DNA of 64,000 bases, from assembly GCF_002019735.1 (NCBI RefSeq), contig NZ_KV917378.1, positions 2,754,869 to 2,818,868 on the forward strand, read 5' to 3'. Below, one piece after another: positions 1 to 12,873 of this stretch. Position 1 is the first letter of the stretch; the number at the start of each line of letters is the position of its first letter. The position numbers and the translations under genes were made by a program. The notes under the pieces are model-generated. The model did not search any database and had not been told where the DNA came from. It saw only the letters and a list, made by a program, of their open reading frames with translations. Source of the DNA: Salipaludibacillus agaradhaerens (GTDB taxonomy: Bacteria > Bacillota > Bacilli > Bacillales > Salisediminibacteriaceae).

Positions 1-1439
<1,439 letters not shown>

Positions 1440-1643
1440 GTTCGATGTCTCTGACATCATGTCCAAACTTTCGTCTGGCGTTGTTGAATGTTTCCACTCA
1501 ACGCTTTGTTTCTTTGACGGGATATTTTCATATCCCACTTTGCTTGGCTTTTTGTTTAGTTTTCAAAGGTCAAAATCATACAAACATTAGAGAGTAAAAA
1601 TTACCTCTCTGTTTTTACAATCGCTGTTTTTGGCGACTCAATT

Positions 1644-1672
1644 AATATAACATCTTTAACCTTAACAGTCAA
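1644..1672 (-). promoter_or_regulatory. rRNA operon promoter P2 (sigma A)
   Basis: On the minus strand TTGACT (1672-1667), a 17-bp spacer and TATATT (1649-1644) point toward the 16S gene about 200 bp away. The arrangement of two promoters in series is usual for Bacillus rrn operons. Confidence 0.75.
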
Positions 1673-1731
1673 CAACTTTTTCAAAAAGTGTTTTTGCAAG
1701 TTTGTCGCCTTGGCTTGCAGCGACGAATAAT

Positions 1732-1761
1732 AATATACCATGTTTTAAAAACTAAATGCAA
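1732..1761 (-). promoter_or_regulatory. rRNA operon promoter P1 (sigma A)
   Basis: On the minus strand TTGCAT (1761-1756), an 18-bp spacer and TATATT (1737-1732) lie about 90 bp upstream of P2. The flanking sequence above it is a run of A and T, as expected for an UP element. Confidence 0.55.
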
Positions 1762-2008
1762 CATTTTTTTAAAAAAAATTTAACTTTCTACTTCCCTGCA
1801 TTGATGCTATCATTTTTCAACACTTTTTCCTATTCCCATAAACAACTAAACATACACTACCTCTTCAAGAGAGTTCCCCTAGGTTACTTCCTCAAATACA
1901 CCTTTTAAAAATTCCCGCCAATTGAGACTGCTTTCAAATTCTAGTTGTAATATAATCATTATCTTTATTCTCCATGACACTAAATTGTAATTTTAGCTAA
2001 CCGTTAAA

Positions 2009-2042
2009 GATCTCCTGCACACAGGGGTGTGTGCAGGAGATC
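2009..2042 (-). terminator. lysS terminator hairpin
   Basis: A perfect 15-bp inverted repeat (GATCTCCTGCACACA with its complement, 4-nt loop) lies 5 nt after the lysS stop. The downstream U tract is short (TTTAACGG), so termination may be incomplete. Confidence 0.75.
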
Positions 2043-2046
2043 GAAA

Positions 2047-3570
<1,524 letters not shown>

Positions 3571-3729
3571 CTAATTGATTCAAATTTTAAAACGTGTGGT
3601 ATTCTTTAATCATTTATTTATGAACACAGTGAACAGTTGCATGTATCTCGTTAAGTAAGTCATGAACATATGTATGTTTCATATTAATTTTTCACAATTA
3701 TAAGCAAATAATGACGTTCTTAAACGTAA

Positions 3730-3759
3730 GAAGAAAACTGCCAGTACACGACTGGCAGT
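3730..3759 (-). terminator. Intrinsic terminator after dusB
   Basis: On the minus strand ACTGCCAG, a 7-nt loop and CTGGCAGT are followed by TTTTCTTCTT. It lies about 50 nt beyond the dusB stop and separates the folate operon from lysS. Confidence 0.85.
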
Positions 3760-3810
3760 CCGGTTAATCTCAGAGGTATTATAGGAAAGTTCGTTCCTCT
3801 TGTCAACTTA

Positions 3811-4812
3811 TTATACTTTTGCAGGTGTCTTTTTCGGCTTCTCTTCTAATATTCCCGAAAGGTTCGTCAAAACTTCCGCCATCGCTTCCCGTGTCGTCAA
3901 CTGGTTAATTTCATCCCGAATACGCGCAGCCCCACGAAGACCTTTTATATACCAAGAAGCATGTTTACGCATTTCACGCACTGCTACTTCTTCACCTTTA
4001 AGCTTAATAAGTCTGTCCATATGAAGAATACATACTTCCATTTTTTCTTGTGGAGTAGGCTCAGGAATATTTTCACCAGTCTCCAAATAATGAATTGTTC
4101 TGTATAGCATCCACGGGTTCCCAAGTGCAGCTCTACCAATCATAACACCATCTACACCGGCTTCATCCATCATACGTTTAGCATCTTCTGGTGTTTCGAT
4201 ATCACCGTTACCTATAACAGGAATATTAACAGCTTCTTTTACTTGGCGAATAATATCCCAGTCTGCTTTTCCCTCATACATTTGATAACGAGTCCGACCA
4301 TGCACTGCTACAGCTTTACCACCTGCTGCTTCTACCGCTTTAGCATTTTCAACGGCATAAATGTGGTCGTCATCCCAGCCTGTTCTCATTTTTACTGTGA
4401 CAGGCTTATCAGCAGCCTTAACAGCAACCTCTACCATTTCATAAATTTTATCTGGGTTCAAGAGCCATTTGGCCCCTGCATCACAAGACGTTATTTTCGG
4501 AACAGGACAACCCATATTTATATCTATAATATCTGCATTTGTTTGTTTATCTACAATTTTAACTGCTTCAACGAGTGTTTCTTTTGTCCCTCCAAAAATC
4601 TGTAGACTAAGTGGTTTCTCTCTTTCATCTACGTAAAGCATTTTAAGAGACCGTTCATTTTTATGAAGGATGGCTTTGTCACTTACCATTTCCGCACAGA
4701 CAAGCCCCGTTCCAAATTCTTTAGCTATCAAGCGGAATGCTGGATTGCACACGCCAGCCATGGGAGCTAGAACGACGGGGTTTTTCATAGTAATATCCCC
4801 TATTTTCAACAT
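3811..4812 (-). CDS. dusB: tRNA-dihydrouridine synthase B
   Basis: This FMN enzyme reduces uridines in the tRNA D-loop. The TIM-barrel start ([12 protein letters not shown]), the catalytic cysteine in NMGCPVPK near residue 100 and the phosphate-binding GNGDI and [10 protein letters not shown] segments are all present. Three in-frame starts lie close together: GTG at 4821, which is part of the ribosome site AAGAGGTG, and ATG at 4815 and 4812. The last is best spaced and gives 333 residues, the length of the B. subtilis protein. It is the penultimate gene of the folate cluster, following the small XRE gene by 16 bp. Confidence 0.95.
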   Translation of the reverse strand: MLKIGDITMKNPVVLAPMAGVCNPAFRLIAKEFGTGLVCAEMVSDKAILHKNERSLKMLYVDEREKPLSLQIFGGTKETLVEAVKIVDKQTNADIIDINMGCPVPKITSCDAGAKWLLNPDKIYEMVEVAVKAADKPVTVKMRTGWDDDHIYAVENAKAVEAAGGKAVAVHGRTRYQMYEGKADWDIIRQVKEAVNIPVIGNGDIETPEDAKRMMDEAGVDGVMIGRAALGNPWMLYRTIHYLETGENIPEPTPQEKMEVCILHMDRLIKLKGEEVAVREMRKHASWYIKGLRGAARIRDEINQLTTREAMAEVLTNLSGILEEKPKKTPAKV

Positions 4813-4828
4813 CATTTTCACCTCTTAC

Positions 4829-5035
4829 TTACTTTATAGATGTCAGTTCGTCATACGTGACATTCAACACGGTGATGACACGTATCAATAGCTCTTCTCC
4901 CGGTTCACGAGTTCCCCTCTCAACTTCCCCAAGGACTGACACAGAAATACCGAGCATTTTCGCAAACTCTTCCTGGGTAAAGCCTTTCAGTTTACGAAAG
5001 GCCCGTATTCTTCTCCCCCAAATGAGCTCTTCCAT
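4829..5035 (-). CDS. yazB: Small XRE-type DNA-binding protein (YazB)
   Basis: This 68-residue protein is almost entirely one helix-turn-helix of the Xre/Cro type. It contains the recognition region GFTQEEFAKMLGISVSVLGEVERGT (residues about 18-42), quoted here only to mark its extent. The start lies inside the end of folK (49-bp overlap), the same arrangement as yazB in the B. subtilis folate operon. Its DNA target is unknown. Because of its fixed place in the operon it is likely a chromosomal regulator rather than a phage remnant. Confidence 0.85.
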   Translation of the reverse strand: MEELIWGRRIRAFRKLKGFTQEEFAKMLGISVSVLGEVERGTREPGEELLIRVITVLNVTYDELTSIK

Positions 5036-5517
5036 TTACGAACACCCTCTTTATCGGTTAATTGATTTACATATTCATCAATCGTCCGTTCCTCTTTTAA
5101 ACGCAGGCAAGGCTCAATTTCTTGCAAAGGTATTAATACGAACCCCCGTTCAAACATTCGGGGATGCGGAATCTGTAATGATTCTAATTTTATATTTTCT
5201 TCGTTATAGAGTAAAATGTCAAGGTCAATTGTCCGTTGCCCCCATCTTTCTTGACGCACTCTACCGCCTGTCTCTTCAATTTTCTGAGTTATTTTCAGTA
5301 ATTCAAGTGGCGATAATGAGGTTTGGATTTTAATAACCATATTTAAAAAAGAGGGCTGGTCTGTGACCCCTACTGGTTCAGTTTCAAAGATAGAAGAGCA
5401 TTTAATAACGTGAATAGATGGACACTCATTTAACCTTGAAACAGCTTTTTTCAAATGCACTTCTCGATCACCGTCGTTAGAACCTAATGCAATATAAACT
5501 TTTTTATTCCCCAACAC
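4987..5517 (-). CDS. folK: 6-hydroxymethyl-7,8-dihydropterin pyrophosphokinase
   Basis: FolK transfers pyrophosphate from ATP to 6-hydroxymethyl-dihydropterin in folate synthesis. The family start YIALGSNDGDRE, the middle FLNMV and the signature RWGQRTIDLDILLY are present. The longest frame begins at 5553 inside folB. A GTG at 5517 lies just after the folB stop, with GGAAGG upstream, and gives 176 residues, nearer the usual length, so I prefer it. The 3' end overlaps yazB. The start choice is uncertain; the function is not. Confidence 0.95.
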   Translation of the reverse strand: MLGNKKVYIALGSNDGDREVHLKKAVSRLNECPSIHVIKCSSIFETEPVGVTDQPSFLNMVIKIQTSLSPLELLKITQKIEETGGRVRQERWGQRTIDLDILLYNEENIKLESLQIPHPRMFERGFVLIPLQEIEPCLRLKEERTIDEYVNQLTDKEGVRKWKSSFGGEEYGPFVN

Positions 5518-5521
5518 GCGG

Positions 5522-5890
5522 TCAGACACCTTCCCGTTCTCTACGAATTTCAACAGCCACTGCTTCGTAATGTCCTGGAATAGGAGGATCGGGCTTTATG
5601 ACTTTTACCGTGCAAGCATCAATAATTGGAAATTTCTCTAACAGTGAGTTAGCCAGCCGTTCAGTTAATGTTTCTACTAACTGGACAGATTCTCCTTCTA
5701 TAATGTCTTTTGCTGTTTCATATACTAAAGCATAGTTGACGGTTTGATTTAAGTCATCACTTTTCCCAGCAGGTCTCGTGTCCATTTCAAGGGTAACATC
5801 TGCATAAAAGCGTTGTCCTAGCTTATTTTCTTCCGTAAATACGCCATGGTAACCATAAAAAGCCATACCTTGTACTAATATTTTGTCCAT
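5522..5890 (-). CDS. folB: Dihydroneopterin aldolase
   Basis: FolB cleaves dihydroneopterin to 6-hydroxymethyl-dihydropterin and glycolaldehyde, the step before FolK. The 122 residues show the family start GMAFYGYHGVFTEENKLGQRF, with the substrate-anchoring glutamate, and the C-terminal KPDPPIPGHYEAVAVEI with the conserved lysine and tyrosine. An AAAGGAG site precedes the ATG. It lies between folP and folK in the same operon. Confidence 0.96.
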   Translation of the reverse strand: MDKILVQGMAFYGYHGVFTEENKLGQRFYADVTLEMDTRPAGKSDDLNQTVNYALVYETAKDIIEGESVQLVETLTERLANSLLEKFPIIDACTVKVIKPDPPIPGHYEAVAVEIRREREGV

Positions 5891-5905
5891 TCCAATTCAC
5901 TCCTT

Positions 5906-6757
5906 TTAAGTCGTGTGACTCATAGGCTCCTCAGATTTCCCAACCATCACGTCCATCATTTTAGCCATACGGCTTATTTCAAGTACATCGTGTACACGAA
6001 CAATATCACAGCCTTTTTCAATCCCTAAGCATACTGTTGCTCCTGTTCCCTCCATACGTTCATGAACTGGAAGGTTTAAGGTTTGTGCAATGAGAGATTT
6101 TCTAGAGGTTCCTAACAATAATGGATATCCTAAATCCGCAAATTCATCAAGTTTCCGCATGACTTGAAGGTTGTCATGATAAGATTTTGCAAATCCAATT
6201 CCCGGATCAAGTATTATTCGTGAATCTTTTACGCCAGCTTTATGACAAATATGGATACTTTCTGATAGATCGCTAATCATGTCCTTAATTAAATCATGAT
6301 AATGGGCTTTTTCCCGATTATGCATGAGAATAATCGGAACATCATATTCGGCAGCTACATAGGCCATATCAGGATCAGCCTTACATCCCCAAACATCATT
6401 AATGATATTAGCACCTGCTTGAAGAGCCGCTTCTGCCACCTTCGCCTTATACGTATCAATTGATAAAGGCACTTCAACAGCTCGTCTAATCGCTCTCAAA
6501 GGCTCGAGGACACGCCTCAACTCTTCATCTTCCTCAACTTTTTCGGCTCCCGGGCGCGTTGACTCTCCTCCGAGATCAATCATATGAGCACCTTGGGCCA
6601 CCATGTTTTTCGCACGTTCTCCAGCTAAGTCAGCACCATTAAACTTCCCTCCATCAGAGAAAGAATCGGGTGTTAAATTAAGAATCCCCATTACATAGGT
6701 TTTTGCAGAAAAATCTAGACGATAACCATCCCAAGCTATTACAGATTTTGTAGTCAT
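5906..6757 (-). CDS. folP: Dihydropteroate synthase
   Basis: FolP condenses hydroxymethyl-dihydropterin pyrophosphate with p-aminobenzoate and is the sulfonamide target. Signatures seen: GILNLTPDSFSDGGKF near the N-terminus, DLGGESTRPGA about residue 65, the internal NDVWG, and GTSRKSLIAQ in the C-terminal third. A GTG at 6766 is also in frame, but the ATG at 6757 has better spacing from AGGTGAT. Its neighbours are pabC upstream and folB downstream, so the cluster covers both PABA supply and its use. Confidence 0.97.
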   Translation of the reverse strand: MTTKSVIAWDGYRLDFSAKTYVMGILNLTPDSFSDGGKFNGADLAGERAKNMVAQGAHMIDLGGESTRPGAEKVEEDEELRRVLEPLRAIRRAVEVPLSIDTYKAKVAEAALQAGANIINDVWGCKADPDMAYVAAEYDVPIILMHNREKAHYHDLIKDMISDLSESIHICHKAGVKDSRIILDPGIGFAKSYHDNLQVMRKLDEFADLGYPLLLGTSRKSLIAQTLNLPVHERMEGTGATVCLGIEKGCDIVRVHDVLEISRMAKMMDVMVGKSEEPMSHTT

Positions 6758-6790
6758 TCTTATCACCTACTCCTTTTATATATCGACTAT

Positions 6791-7660
6791 TTATAGGTTT
6801 AGAAGTAAGTCCTTCTTGGACCACAACCGCCTCTTCCAATATGAATAATCGTTCTGCAACAAACGGACCATCTCTCCATTATTTCCCGGGAAACGACACT
6901 GTTCCCAAAAATGAATTGGGACGATTTCTTGAATAGCGTTTGTGACAAAAATCTCATCAGCTTCTAATGCAGCTTGAAGACGAAACTTCCCTTCTTCTAC
7001 ACGTACTTCTTTCTTTTTTAAGTTAGCCATGACAAACTGCCTTGTAATGCCGTTAAGACAGCCACATGAAAGGTCTGGTGTGTAGACAATGCCATTCTGC
7101 ACCCAAAATAAGTTGGATACAACGCCTTCTGAAAGATACCCGTCTTCAGTAAGAAATATTCCCTCCACATCTGTTCGGTTACCTATTTCTCTTCGACCTA
7201 GTACATTATTTAAATAGTGGTGTGATTTTAAGCGGTAATCAGCTTCAGGAGAATTGCGTCTAATAGTTAATGTTTTTGCTACTTTACTTTTTGACAGTTT
7301 TTGAGGTAAGGGCTTCATAAAAACGATTGTTTGCGGCGTTGTATATAACTCAGTAGATAAGCCAATTTCACCAGGGCCTGCCGATACATTCCAACGAATA
7401 TACGCATCGTTTAAATTGTTAAGCCGCAGTAGTTCCTTAATTATTGCTGCCACTTCTTCACGATGATAATGGTTTAAAACAATTCCCATTTTTTCTGCAC
7501 TTTTAGCTAGACGGTGAAAATGGTCATCCAATAAGAATGGATGACCATTATAGGTACGAAAGGTTTCAAAAAGCCCTAGGCCATATAAGTATCCGTGATC
7601 CAAAGGGGAAATGACTGCTTCTTTCTCGTCCACATACTGGCCATCTAGATAGAGGTACAT
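6791..7660 (-). CDS. pabC: Aminodeoxychorismate lyase
   Basis: This PLP fold-type IV enzyme splits 4-amino-4-deoxychorismate into p-aminobenzoate and pyruvate. The 289 residues show the N-terminal YLDGQYV and [16 protein letters not shown], the PLP lysine in [10 protein letters not shown] near residue 145, and [14 protein letters not shown] near 175. The start overlaps the end of pabA by 16 bp, which suggests translational coupling. A D-amino acid or branched-chain aminotransferase is the alternative for this fold, but the setting between pabA and folP settles the call. Confidence 0.93.
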   Translation of the reverse strand: MYLYLDGQYVDEKEAVISPLDHGYLYGLGLFETFRTYNGHPFLLDDHFHRLAKSAEKMGIVLNHYHREEVAAIIKELLRLNNLNDAYIRWNVSAGPGEIGLSTELYTTPQTIVFMKPLPQKLSKSKVAKTLTIRRNSPEADYRLKSHHYLNNVLGRREIGNRTDVEGIFLTEDGYLSEGVVSNLFWVQNGIVYTPDLSCGCLNGITRQFVMANLKKKEVRVEEGKFRLQAALEADEIFVTNAIQEIVPIHFWEQCRFPGNNGEMVRLLQNDYSYWKRRLWSKKDLLLNL

Positions 7661-8241
7661 ACCATTTGAAACTCCTTATACGTATCTAGGAAGTTACGCA
7701 ACAGCTGTTTCCCTGCACCTGTCATGATAGATTCTGGATGGAACTGAACCCCTTCAAGTGGGTATTCTTTATGACGAATAGCCATAATTTCCCCTTCGGC
7801 AGTCTGCGCAGAAACCTCAAAGCAATGTGGCAATGTATCAGGTTTAACAATAAGGGAGTGATACCTAGTAGCTATAAACGGTGTTTCTACATTGGCAAAG
7901 ATAGTTTTACCGTCGTGAGTTACTTCTGATGTTTTACCATGCATTAAACGTTCCGCTCTTATAACATCACCACCAAATACTTGAGCCATCGATTGATGCC
8001 CTAAACAGACACCAAGAATAGGTATTTTCCCAGCAAAATGCTTAATCGCTTCCATACTAATACCTGCTTCATTAGGTGTACATGGTCCAGGCGAAATCAT
8101 TAAGTAATCTGGTTTAAGTGTCTCAATATCTTCAATAGTCAACTGGTCATTCCGCTTAACGATAAGTTCTTCTCCCATTTCACCTAAATATTGAACAAGG
8201 TTATACGTAAATGAATCATAATTATCAATCATTAAAATCAT
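7645..8241 (-). CDS. pabA: PABA/anthranilate synthase glutamine amidotransferase subunit
   Basis: This class I glutaminase provides ammonia to PabB. In B. subtilis the same subunit also serves anthranilate synthase. It has the N-terminal [16 protein letters not shown], the nucleophile cysteine in [12 protein letters not shown] near residue 80 and the His/Glu pair in GVQFHPESI near 168-175. The ATG overlaps the pabB stop as TAATG, so the two subunits are translated together. No second trpG-like gene is visible in this window. Confidence 0.96.
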   Translation of the reverse strand: MILMIDNYDSFTYNLVQYLGEMGEELIVKRNDQLTIEDIETLKPDYLMISPGPCTPNEAGISMEAIKHFAGKIPILGVCLGHQSMAQVFGGDVIRAERLMHGKTSEVTHDGKTIFANVETPFIATRYHSLIVKPDTLPHCFEVSAQTAEGEIMAIRHKEYPLEGVQFHPESIMTGAGKQLLRNFLDTYKEFQMVCTSI

Positions 8242-9704
8242 TATTTATTCCTCCTCAGCTCAATCTCTTCCTCACTCATCTCTTTCGCTTGCCATAAAGC
8301 TTTTGCCTTCTTTAATGCCTCTTTATATTCTGCAGCAGGCTGTGAATCAATAACGATACCGGCCCCTGCCTGTACATGAACCAAACCATCCTTTACAATC
8401 ATCGTCCTGATCGTAATATTTAATTCCATATCACCATTAAATCCTATCCAGCCAAATGCTCCAGTATATGCTCCACGTCGAACAGGCTCTAATTCTTCAA
8501 TGATTTCCATCGTCCGAACTTTCGGAGCACCGGTAATCGTCCCTCCTGGGAATGTGGCTGCCACGACATCCAAAGCATCATGTTCAGGAGATTTAATCCC
8601 TCGAACGTTAGACACAATATGCATCACGTGAGAATACTTTTCAATTACCATTAACTCGTTCACTTCCACAGAACCATAGTTGCAAACTCGTCCTAAATCA
8701 TTTCTTTCTAGATCCACAAGCATAATATGTTCGGCCCGTTCTTTTTCATTTTGCAATAGCGTGTTCGCTAATGCTTGATCTTCCTGATCATTTGCTCCTC
8801 GTGAACGAGTTCCAGCAATTGGCCTAGTGGAAACGGTGCTCCCTTTTACTTTTACAAGCAATTCCGGTGAGGCACTTACATATTGGACATGCTCGGTGGA
8901 CATAAACCCCATGTAAGGCGATGGATTCACCTGTCTGAGACAATGATACATATGGAGAGGTTCACTTAACGCCCGCTTTGATTCACGTACTGATAAGTTT
9001 ACTTGGAAAACATCACCTTCACGAATATACTGTTTTGTTTTTTCTACAGCTTCAATAAATTCAGATTCTTGAAAAGACCGTTCAGGTATAGGACAAGACA
9101 CTTCAGATACCGTAAAAGTATAAGGCTCCCGCCCAAACAAGTGGGCATCCTCACTTTCCTCCGCTGCAGCTAGCCAGCGCTCGCGCATAGTTCGCAATTT
9201 CCCCTCGGCTGCTTCTTCACTTTCACAAGGTACAGTAACGATTAACCAAAGCTCTTCGGTTTGGTGATCAATCACGTAAACCTCGTCAAATGCTAATAAA
9301 TATAAATCGTCAGTAGCTAAATCATCTTTGGCCAGATTAGAGAGCTTTTCTATTTGTCTTACAAGATCATAGCTGAGTTGGCCAATCAGTCCTCCTTGAA
9401 AATCAGGAAGGGTATCATCAGTATTCAGTTTATAAGAGCTTAGCCATTCACGTAACGACGATAAAAGAGGTCCCTGTTTCTCGCTAATACCTTCCTTAGT
9501 CTCAATCGTAAGAAGGTAGTCTTTCCCTTTAATAATCGCCCAAGGTGAGACCCCTATAATAGAATATCGTCCCCCTCTGCCACTTTCGAGCAAGACATGA
9601 TTTTTTTCACCATGTACAAGCTTCATGTATGTGTTAAACCAATCACCGGCTACAGTTGACAGTCGCACTGTGTCGCCAATGGCTTTATAACTAATTGCGC
9701 TCAT
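8241..9704 (-). CDS. pabB: Aminodeoxychorismate synthase component I
   Basis: PabB uses ammonia from PabA to convert chorismate to aminodeoxychorismate. The 487 residues have an N-terminal anthranilate synthase I type domain and a C-terminal chorismate-binding domain with [43 protein letters not shown] and the final [19 protein letters not shown] ribosome site precedes the ATG. It opens the folate operon, and a promoter-like element lies 70-100 bp upstream. TrpE is the close alternative, but the pabA-pabC-folP neighbours argue for PabB. Confidence 0.96.
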   Translation of the reverse strand: MSAISYKAIGDTVRLSTVAGDWFNTYMKLVHGEKNHVLLESGRGGRYSIIGVSPWAIIKGKDYLLTIETKEGISEKQGPLLSSLREWLSSYKLNTDDTLPDFQGGLIGQLSYDLVRQIEKLSNLAKDDLATDDLYLLAFDEVYVIDHQTEELWLIVTVPCESEEAAEGKLRTMRERWLAAAEESEDAHLFGREPYTFTVSEVSCPIPERSFQESEFIEAVEKTKQYIREGDVFQVNLSVRESKRALSEPLHMYHCLRQVNPSPYMGFMSTEHVQYVSASPELLVKVKGSTVSTRPIAGTRSRGANDQEDQALANTLLQNEKERAEHIMLVDLERNDLGRVCNYGSVEVNELMVIEKYSHVMHIVSNVRGIKSPEHDALDVVAATFPGGTITGAPKVRTMEIIEELEPVRRGAYTGAFGWIGFNGDMELNITIRTMIVKDGLVHVQAGAGIVIDSQPAAEYKEALKKAKALWQAKEMSEEEIELRRNK

Positions 9705-9775
9705 AGTTTGTCCACCTCACGCTAATAAAACGTTCCATCCCTTTGTTATTTAAAAAGCGATATTGTCTTTCAACC

Positions 9776-9804
9776 ATTATACGGGGCTTTTCATCAAGGC
9801 GCAA
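9776..9804 (-). promoter_or_regulatory. Putative sigma A promoter of the folate operon
   Basis: On the minus strand TTGCGC (9804-9799), a 17-bp spacer and a perfect TATAAT (9781-9776) lie 70 bp upstream of pabB, just after the cysK terminator. The -35 match is weak. Confidence 0.5.
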
Positions 9805-9901
9805 TCATCATAGCCTTATGACAGATCAGCTCGTGCTTTAATTACCTTCGCTTTTTTAAAACCTGCTCAATCTATCTTCATATTAAGTGATTTTACAGGG
9901 C

Positions 9902-9990
9902 AAAAAAGAAAAGGCATCAGCTCATTGAAGTGCTCTTCGTTGCTTACACATCCGAAGCCAACGAAGTTCTTCAAAGCTGACGCCCTTTTT
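9902..9990 (-). terminator. Long-stem terminator after cysK
   Basis: An imperfect stem of about 30 bp pairs the region at 9962-9990 (GGGCGTCAGCTTTGAAG on the minus strand) with 9911-9945 (CTTCAATGAGCTGATGCC). It is followed by TTTTCTTTTTT. The stem also has A-rich sequence on its other side, so it could terminate both strands. Confidence 0.8.
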
Positions 9991-9998
9991 TCAATCAC

Positions 9999-10931
9999 TT
10001 AACTCTCTTCTTCAAACTGATAAAGTGGTGTGCTTAAATAGCGCTCTCCATTACTTGGAATTACCGCTACAACTTTCTTCCCTTTTCCGAGCCGTTTAGC
10101 AACTTCTAAAGCGGCATAAATAGCTGCACCAGAAGAGATACCACTTAAAATCCCTTCCTCTCTAGCAGCTCTCCTTGCGTATTCGAATGACTGCTCAGTT
10201 GTGACTGTCATGACTTCATCATATAAGTCCGTATTTAAGATTTCCGGAACGAAACCGGCCCCGATTCCTTGAATTTTATGCGGTCCTTTTTGACCTCCTG
10301 ATAAAATTGGTGAATCAGCTGGTTCTAGTGCAATAAGTTGCATATTTGGAAATTTCTCTTTTAAGACTTCCCCTGCTCCTGTTATTGTTCCCCCAGTACC
10401 AATTCCTGAAACAAAGGCGTCAAGCTGTCCGCCTACTTGCTCTAATAATTCTTTCCCCGTCGTTTCACGATGAACTTTTGGGTTAGCTGTATTTTCGAAT
10501 TGCTGAGGCATAAAATACCCATGCTCTTGTTGCAATTCTGTGGCCTTTTTAATCGCCCCACCCATCCCATCAGGACCAGGCGTTAATACGAGTTCCGCTC
10601 CGTAAGCACGCAGAAGATTTCGTCTTTCCATACTCATCGTTTCAGGCATGACTAGCACCGCTCGATAACCTTTTGCAGCAGCTACCATGGCTAAACCGAT
10701 TCCTGTATTTCCACTGGTCGGTTCTACAATTGTATCTCCCGCTTTAAGAGCGCCTTTTTCTTCAGCATCCTCAATCATGGCTAAAGCAATTCGGTCTTTG
10801 ACACTGCTACCTGGGTTCATAAATTCTAACTTCAGGTAAACATCTGCATGGTCGTCACTTACAAGTCGTTGCAGTTTAACTAAAGGTGTATCACCGATCA
10901 GTTCAGTGATGGAATTTGCTACTTTTGCCAT
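9999..10931 (-). CDS. cysK: Cysteine synthase (O-acetylserine sulfhydrylase)
   Basis: This PLP enzyme makes cysteine from O-acetylserine and sulfide. At 310 residues it has the PLP lysine in [12 protein letters not shown] near residue 44, the substrate loop [11 protein letters not shown] near 70-80, the phosphate-binding GTGGTITG around 178-186 and the C-terminal SSGAA. A strong AGGAGGAG site lies before the ATG. It has its own promoter (10982-11010) and terminator, so it is a single-gene unit. B. subtilis has yacD between hslO and cysK; that gene is absent here. Confidence 0.97.
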   Translation of the reverse strand: MAKVANSITELIGDTPLVKLQRLVSDDHADVYLKLEFMNPGSSVKDRIALAMIEDAEEKGALKAGDTIVEPTSGNTGIGLAMVAAAKGYRAVLVMPETMSMERRNLLRAYGAELVLTPGPDGMGGAIKKATELQQEHGYFMPQQFENTANPKVHRETTGKELLEQVGGQLDAFVSGIGTGGTITGAGEVLKEKFPNMQLIALEPADSPILSGGQKGPHKIQGIGAGFVPEILNTDLYDEVMTVTTEQSFEYARRAAREEGILSGISSGAAIYAALEVAKRLGKGKKVVAVIPSNGERYLSTPLYQFEEES

Positions 10932-10981
10932 TGATTCTCCTCCTTAAATCCAAGTAAGTTCATTGGTTTAATCTTAGATTG

Positions 10982-11010
10982 AGTTTAACAAAACTTAACA
11001 ACAAGGTCAA
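10982..11010 (-). promoter_or_regulatory. cysK promoter (sigma A)
   Basis: On the minus strand TTGACC (11010-11005), a 17-bp spacer and TAAACT (10987-10982) lie just after the hslO stop and about 50 bp before the cysK ATG. No clear CymR operator or S-box fold was recognised around it. Confidence 0.65.
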
Positions 11011-11018
11011 GGCAAATA

Positions 11019-11909
11019 TTATGAATCTTCAGAACGTTTTTCCTCAAGAAGTTTTTGAAGTTCTTCACGAGAAAATGTATATATTTCATTACAAAAATGG
11101 CATGTTGTTTCTGCACCGCCATCTTCCTCAATCATGTCTGTTATATCTTGTTCTCCCAAACCAACAATCGCATTAGCGATACGTTCTTTAGAGCAATGAC
11201 ATTCAAATAAAGTCGTCATCTTTTCCATAATGCGGTGATTATTTTCCTCAGTTAGTAAACCTATGATTTGTTCTGGCGTCTTACCTTGTTGTATGAGCGA
11301 TGAAATAGGTGGCATTTGACTTAGTTTTTGTTCTAATAGATCCACTGTTTCACTTTTCACCCCTGGCATCATTTGAATGATAAATCCCCCTGCTGCCTCT
11401 ACCTCTTCTCCTTGACCAATAATAACACCTAATGCGACAGAAGATGGGGTTTGTTCAGATGTTGCAAAATAATACGTGAAATCCTCTCCTAATTCTCCGG
11501 AAACGAGTGGCACACTCCCTGTGAAGTGTTCTTTCATACCGAGGTCTTTTACAACTGAGAGCGACCCTTCTGTGCCTACAACAGCTGAAACATCCAATTT
11601 CCCATTTGACTTCCTCTCTGGATCAAGATGAGGCTGAGTTACGTAACCCCTTGCGGTACCGTTAGCTTTCGCATCCACGATAATAGGGCATGCAGCTCCG
11701 TTACCTTCTATCTTTATTGTTAGTTTTTCGTCCCCTTTCAGCATTGCTCCCATCATCGTGCCTGCTGTAAGTGCTCTACCTAATGCTGCCGTGACAGTGC
11801 GCCATGTTTTTTGACGCCTAGCCGCTTCTTTCACCATTTCAGTTGATTGTATGGCATAAATTCTCACAGTATCTTCAAACGCTAATGCTTTAACTAAGTA
11901 ATCTTTCAT
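11019..11909 (-). CDS. hslO: Redox-regulated chaperonin Hsp33
   Basis: Hsp33 is a cytoplasmic holdase switched on by oxidation. The C-terminal zinc centre is seen as a CxC pair (ECHCSKE, near residue 238) and a CxxC pair (CHFCNE, near 271). The N-terminal part has the family start KDYLVKALAFEDTVRIYA. A longer frame begins at 11936, but AAAGGAG is correctly placed before the ATG at 11909, which gives 296 residues. It follows coaX closely, as in B. subtilis, and probably shares its transcript. Confidence 0.96.
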   Translation of the reverse strand: MKDYLVKALAFEDTVRIYAIQSTEMVKEAARRQKTWRTVTAALGRALTAGTMMGAMLKGDEKLTIKIEGNGAACPIIVDAKANGTARGYVTQPHLDPERKSNGKLDVSAVVGTEGSLSVVKDLGMKEHFTGSVPLVSGELGEDFTYYFATSEQTPSSVALGVIIGQGEEVEAAGGFIIQMMPGVKSETVDLLEQKLSQMPPISSLIQQGKTPEQIIGLLTEENNHRIMEKMTTLFECHCSKERIANAIVGLGEQDITDMIEEDGGAETTCHFCNEIYTFSREELQKLLEEKRSEDS

Positions 11910-11942
11910 TGTTATCAATACTCCTTTTAAACACACATCGTG

Positions 11943-12713
11943 TTACGTATTTCGGTTTTTTCTATATATTAGCTGAAGTCCCTTTAACGTCAGCCATTCA
12001 TCCACAATCGTAATAGCAGTTGTCTCTTTTTTTACTAAGGCAGCCAACTCACCTGTAGCAATTACTTTTAAATCAGCACCCATTTCTTCTTTTATACGAC
12101 TAACCATCCCCTCAACTTGCCCCACCATCCCATAAAGAAAGCCTGATTGCATAGCATGAACGGTGTTTTTCGCAATGACATTTGGTGCTTTAAAAGTATC
12201 AATGTCAGGTAGTTTCGCCGCATGTTGAGAAAGGGCGTTCATAGAAATAGACATACCTGGCGCAATAGCCCCTCCTGCATATTGATTGTTTTTCGTAATG
12301 TAGCAAAATGTCGTAGCCGTGCCAAAGTCAATGATGATCAACGGGGCACCATAATACGCTATACCTGCTACAGCATTAGCAATACGATCGGATCCAACTT
12401 CTTTAGGGTTATCATAGAGTATGTTAAGGCCCGTTTTAATTCCGGGCCCAACGAACATTGGTGTCAAGTTGAAATAAGACTGACATACCAGGATTAAACG
12501 CTGATCAAGCTGGGGCACAACTGATGAAATAAGGATATCGTGTACCTCACTAGCATCTATTCCCCTTAATTGAAAAAGCTGATGAAAAAGAGCGATATAT
12601 TCATCTGTCGTTTTACCTACATTCGTTTCAACTGTCCAATGTGATAAGAGCTCTTCCTCTTCATATACCCCTAAAGCAATTTTTGTATTCCCAACATCCA
12701 TCACAAGATTCAT
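11943..12713 (-). CDS. coaX: Type III pantothenate kinase
   Basis: CoaX phosphorylates pantothenate, the first step to coenzyme A. It belongs to the ASKHA fold and needs a monovalent cation. Visible motifs are the phosphate-1 DVGNTKIALGV at the start, the GSDRIAN segment near residue 98 and IIDFGTATTFCYI near 125. The frame extends to 12767, but the ATG at 12713 has a GGGGGGAT site and gives the usual 256 residues. It lies between ftsH and hslO, its B. subtilis position. Confidence 0.96.
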   Translation of the reverse strand: MNLVMDVGNTKIALGVYEEEELLSHWTVETNVGKTTDEYIALFHQLFQLRGIDASEVHDILISSVVPQLDQRLILVCQSYFNLTPMFVGPGIKTGLNILYDNPKEVGSDRIANAVAGIAYYGAPLIIIDFGTATTFCYITKNNQYAGGAIAPGMSISMNALSQHAAKLPDIDTFKAPNVIAKNTVHAMQSGFLYGMVGQVEGMVSRIKEEMGADLKVIATGELAALVKKETTAITIVDEWLTLKGLQLIYRKNRNT

Positions 12714-12873
12714 ACTACATCCCCCCATTTCTCGTAAAAAATACAAAAAAGTGCCCCGAATGACCATGTTCCATCTTTCGTTAAACCTTCGAAGCCACTC
12801 TTATGAAGGATTGGTTTAACCTACTTTGATGGATGACACGGCGTTGAGGGACACTTTCAGTCATTTATTCATC

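Larger units (their letters stand above)
1440..2008 (-). other. rRNA operon leader and upstream region
   Basis: No gene is seen. On the minus strand it holds two promoter-like elements (separate entries) and a leader of about 200 nt with the motif TTTGAAAACTAAACAAA near 1545-1568, which is typical of Bacillus rrn leaders. The part above 1762 is AT-rich and may contain an UP element, but no further defined signal was recognised. Confidence 0.6.

Noticed and set aside
4829-5035. The small XRE protein as a phage or toxin-antitoxin remnant
   Set aside because: It overlaps folK exactly like yazB of the B. subtilis folate operon, and no toxin partner or phage gene is near.
9705-9900. A folate (THF) riboswitch before pabB
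   Set aside because: I could not find the conserved paired elements; a covariance search would be needed.
12780-12825. Hairpin between ftsH and coaX (GTTAAACC ... GGTTTAAC)
   Set aside because: Pairing is imperfect and there is no T run on the minus strand. It may be an mRNA structure, but there is not enough to call a terminator or riboswitch.
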